A DNA stretch of 15,240 nt from assembly GCA_964245495.1 (NCBI GenBank), contig CAXTNC010000071.1, forward strand, positions 1 through 15,240, written 5' to 3'. This DNA comes from LMUY01 sp964245495 (GTDB taxonomy: Bacteria; Pseudomonadota; Alphaproteobacteria; Acetobacterales; Acetobacteraceae). The notes below the pieces were generated by a model. It had not been told where the DNA came from and did no database searches. It was given only the letters and a program-made list of their open reading frames with translations. The position numbers were made by a program, and so were the translations under genes. Positions 14,872-15,240 of the stretch are shown in pieces; position 1 is the stretch's first letter; each line of letters begins with the position of its first letter.

Positions 14872-14879
14872 CTGCGCTA

Positions 14880-14908
14880 GAAATACCTCGCCCGACACGG
14901 CCTTGCAA
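14880..14908 (-). promoter_or_regulatory. Candidate promoter of tRNA-Ser
   Basis: On the minus strand TTGCAA (14903-14908) and TATTTC (14880-14885) are spaced by 17 bp, and the tRNA 5' end follows 8 nt later. The spacing and position are right for a sigma-70-type stable-RNA promoter. The hexamers match consensus at 4 and 3 of 6 positions, so this is tentative. Confidence 0.45.
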
Positions 14909-14913
14909 ACGGT

Positions 14914-15240
14914 TCAGCAAAAAAGCGCCATCTTGCCACCGATCAGCCCAGGCAGCCATTGGTTCACGCTAGCGCAAGGTGACTTGGCCGCTTCGCACAT
15001 CAAGCAGCCAGTCACGGCAAACCTGCCATGCGAGTTCAACTTGTCATGGAGTAGGTCTTCCAGCGTCACAGTTTGCTCAGCCGTTCGTCCTGTTGCACTG
15101 TATATGCGGGCCAACGTCCCGATCAGTGCGGTGATGTGGCTGGCAGGACGATTGGGGTCAGTGGACGTCTCCAGCGTGACCATAGGGCGCAGGACGGCTG
15201 GGATGTCCTTAGAGCTGGGGATGCTCTGTTGAAACCCTAG
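14914..15240 (-). CDS. Hypothetical protein, C-terminal part (5' end beyond the window)
   Basis: The minus-strand frame is open from the right window edge to a stop at 14914, about 108 residues. The first in-frame ATG is at 15181-15183, but the reading continues upstream of it (IPSSKDIPAVLRPMVTLE), so the start is probably outside the window. It has a likely helical segment SHITALIGTLARIYSATGRT and then TVTLEDLLHDKLN. I do not recognise the family. The DNA here is clearly less GC-rich than the core genes, which suggests acquired DNA. It ends six bases before the candidate tRNA-Ser promoter. It could still be a chance open frame. Confidence 0.4.
   Translation of the reverse strand, partial: LGFQQSIPSSKDIPAVLRPMVTLETSTDPNRPASHITALIGTLARIYSATGRTAEQTVTLEDLLHDKLNSHGRFAVTGCLMCEAAKSPCASVNQWLPGLIGGKMALFC

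Overview
The window is GC-rich DNA from a Gram-negative proteobacterium, most likely an alphaproteobacterium. The evidence is the very high GC content, an MbfA-type ferritin/VIT1 fusion, an EgtB/EgtD pair, PEP-CTERM surface proteins, a C-terminal fragment of a two-component kinase, and an IS110-family element of a type common in that class. Acetobacteraceae or another Rhodospirillales family is a reasonable guess, but only a guess. Ten N's at 3757-3766 show that this is a draft assembly.

Layout. Positions 3-536 (+) hold the 3' end of a sensor histidine kinase. It converges on a run of five minus-strand genes, read right to left: egtB (5347-6522), egtD (4408-5343), a GT4 glycosyltransferase (3283-4389), purH (1714-3267) and mbfA (673-1629). 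The first four are separated by only 3-18 bp and look like an operon. mbfA follows after 84 bp that carry a pair of identical 10-bp repeats. Next come two tandem minus-strand PEP-CTERM surface-protein genes, each encoding exactly 231 residues (6702-7397 and 7674-8369). A 354-bp divergent promoter region separates the second from htpG (8724-10556, +). htpG converges, with a 7-bp gap, on a secreted DPP-IV-like S9 peptidase (10564-12741, -). The peptidase gene is divergent from a small DUF892 ferritin-like gene (12883-13380, +). The right end holds a decayed IS110-family element (about 13428-14770, transposase on -), a tRNA-Ser(CGA) (14782-14871, -) and a less GC-rich partial ORF that runs off the window (14914-15240, -).

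Functional picture. Several genes fit a stress-defence theme: ergothioneine synthesis (EgtD makes hercynine, EgtB adds sulfur), ferroxidase and iron export (MbfA), a DUF892 ferritin-like protein and the chaperone HtpG. PurH is core metabolism. The glycosyltransferase inside the egt run has no assigned partner. The twin PEP-CTERM proteins would need an exosortase encoded elsewhere.

Points most worth a second look. The IS110 transposase carries at least four separate lesions, but the element keeps a long noncoding tail in the place where IS1111-type elements encode their guide (seek/bridge) RNA, and it lies directly against the tRNA-Ser 3' end. The two PEP-CTERM genes are a same-length duplication with similarly spaced inverted repeats upstream. 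The egtBD-glycosyltransferase arrangement is also notable. I did not find a clear-cut new defence or CRISPR-like system.
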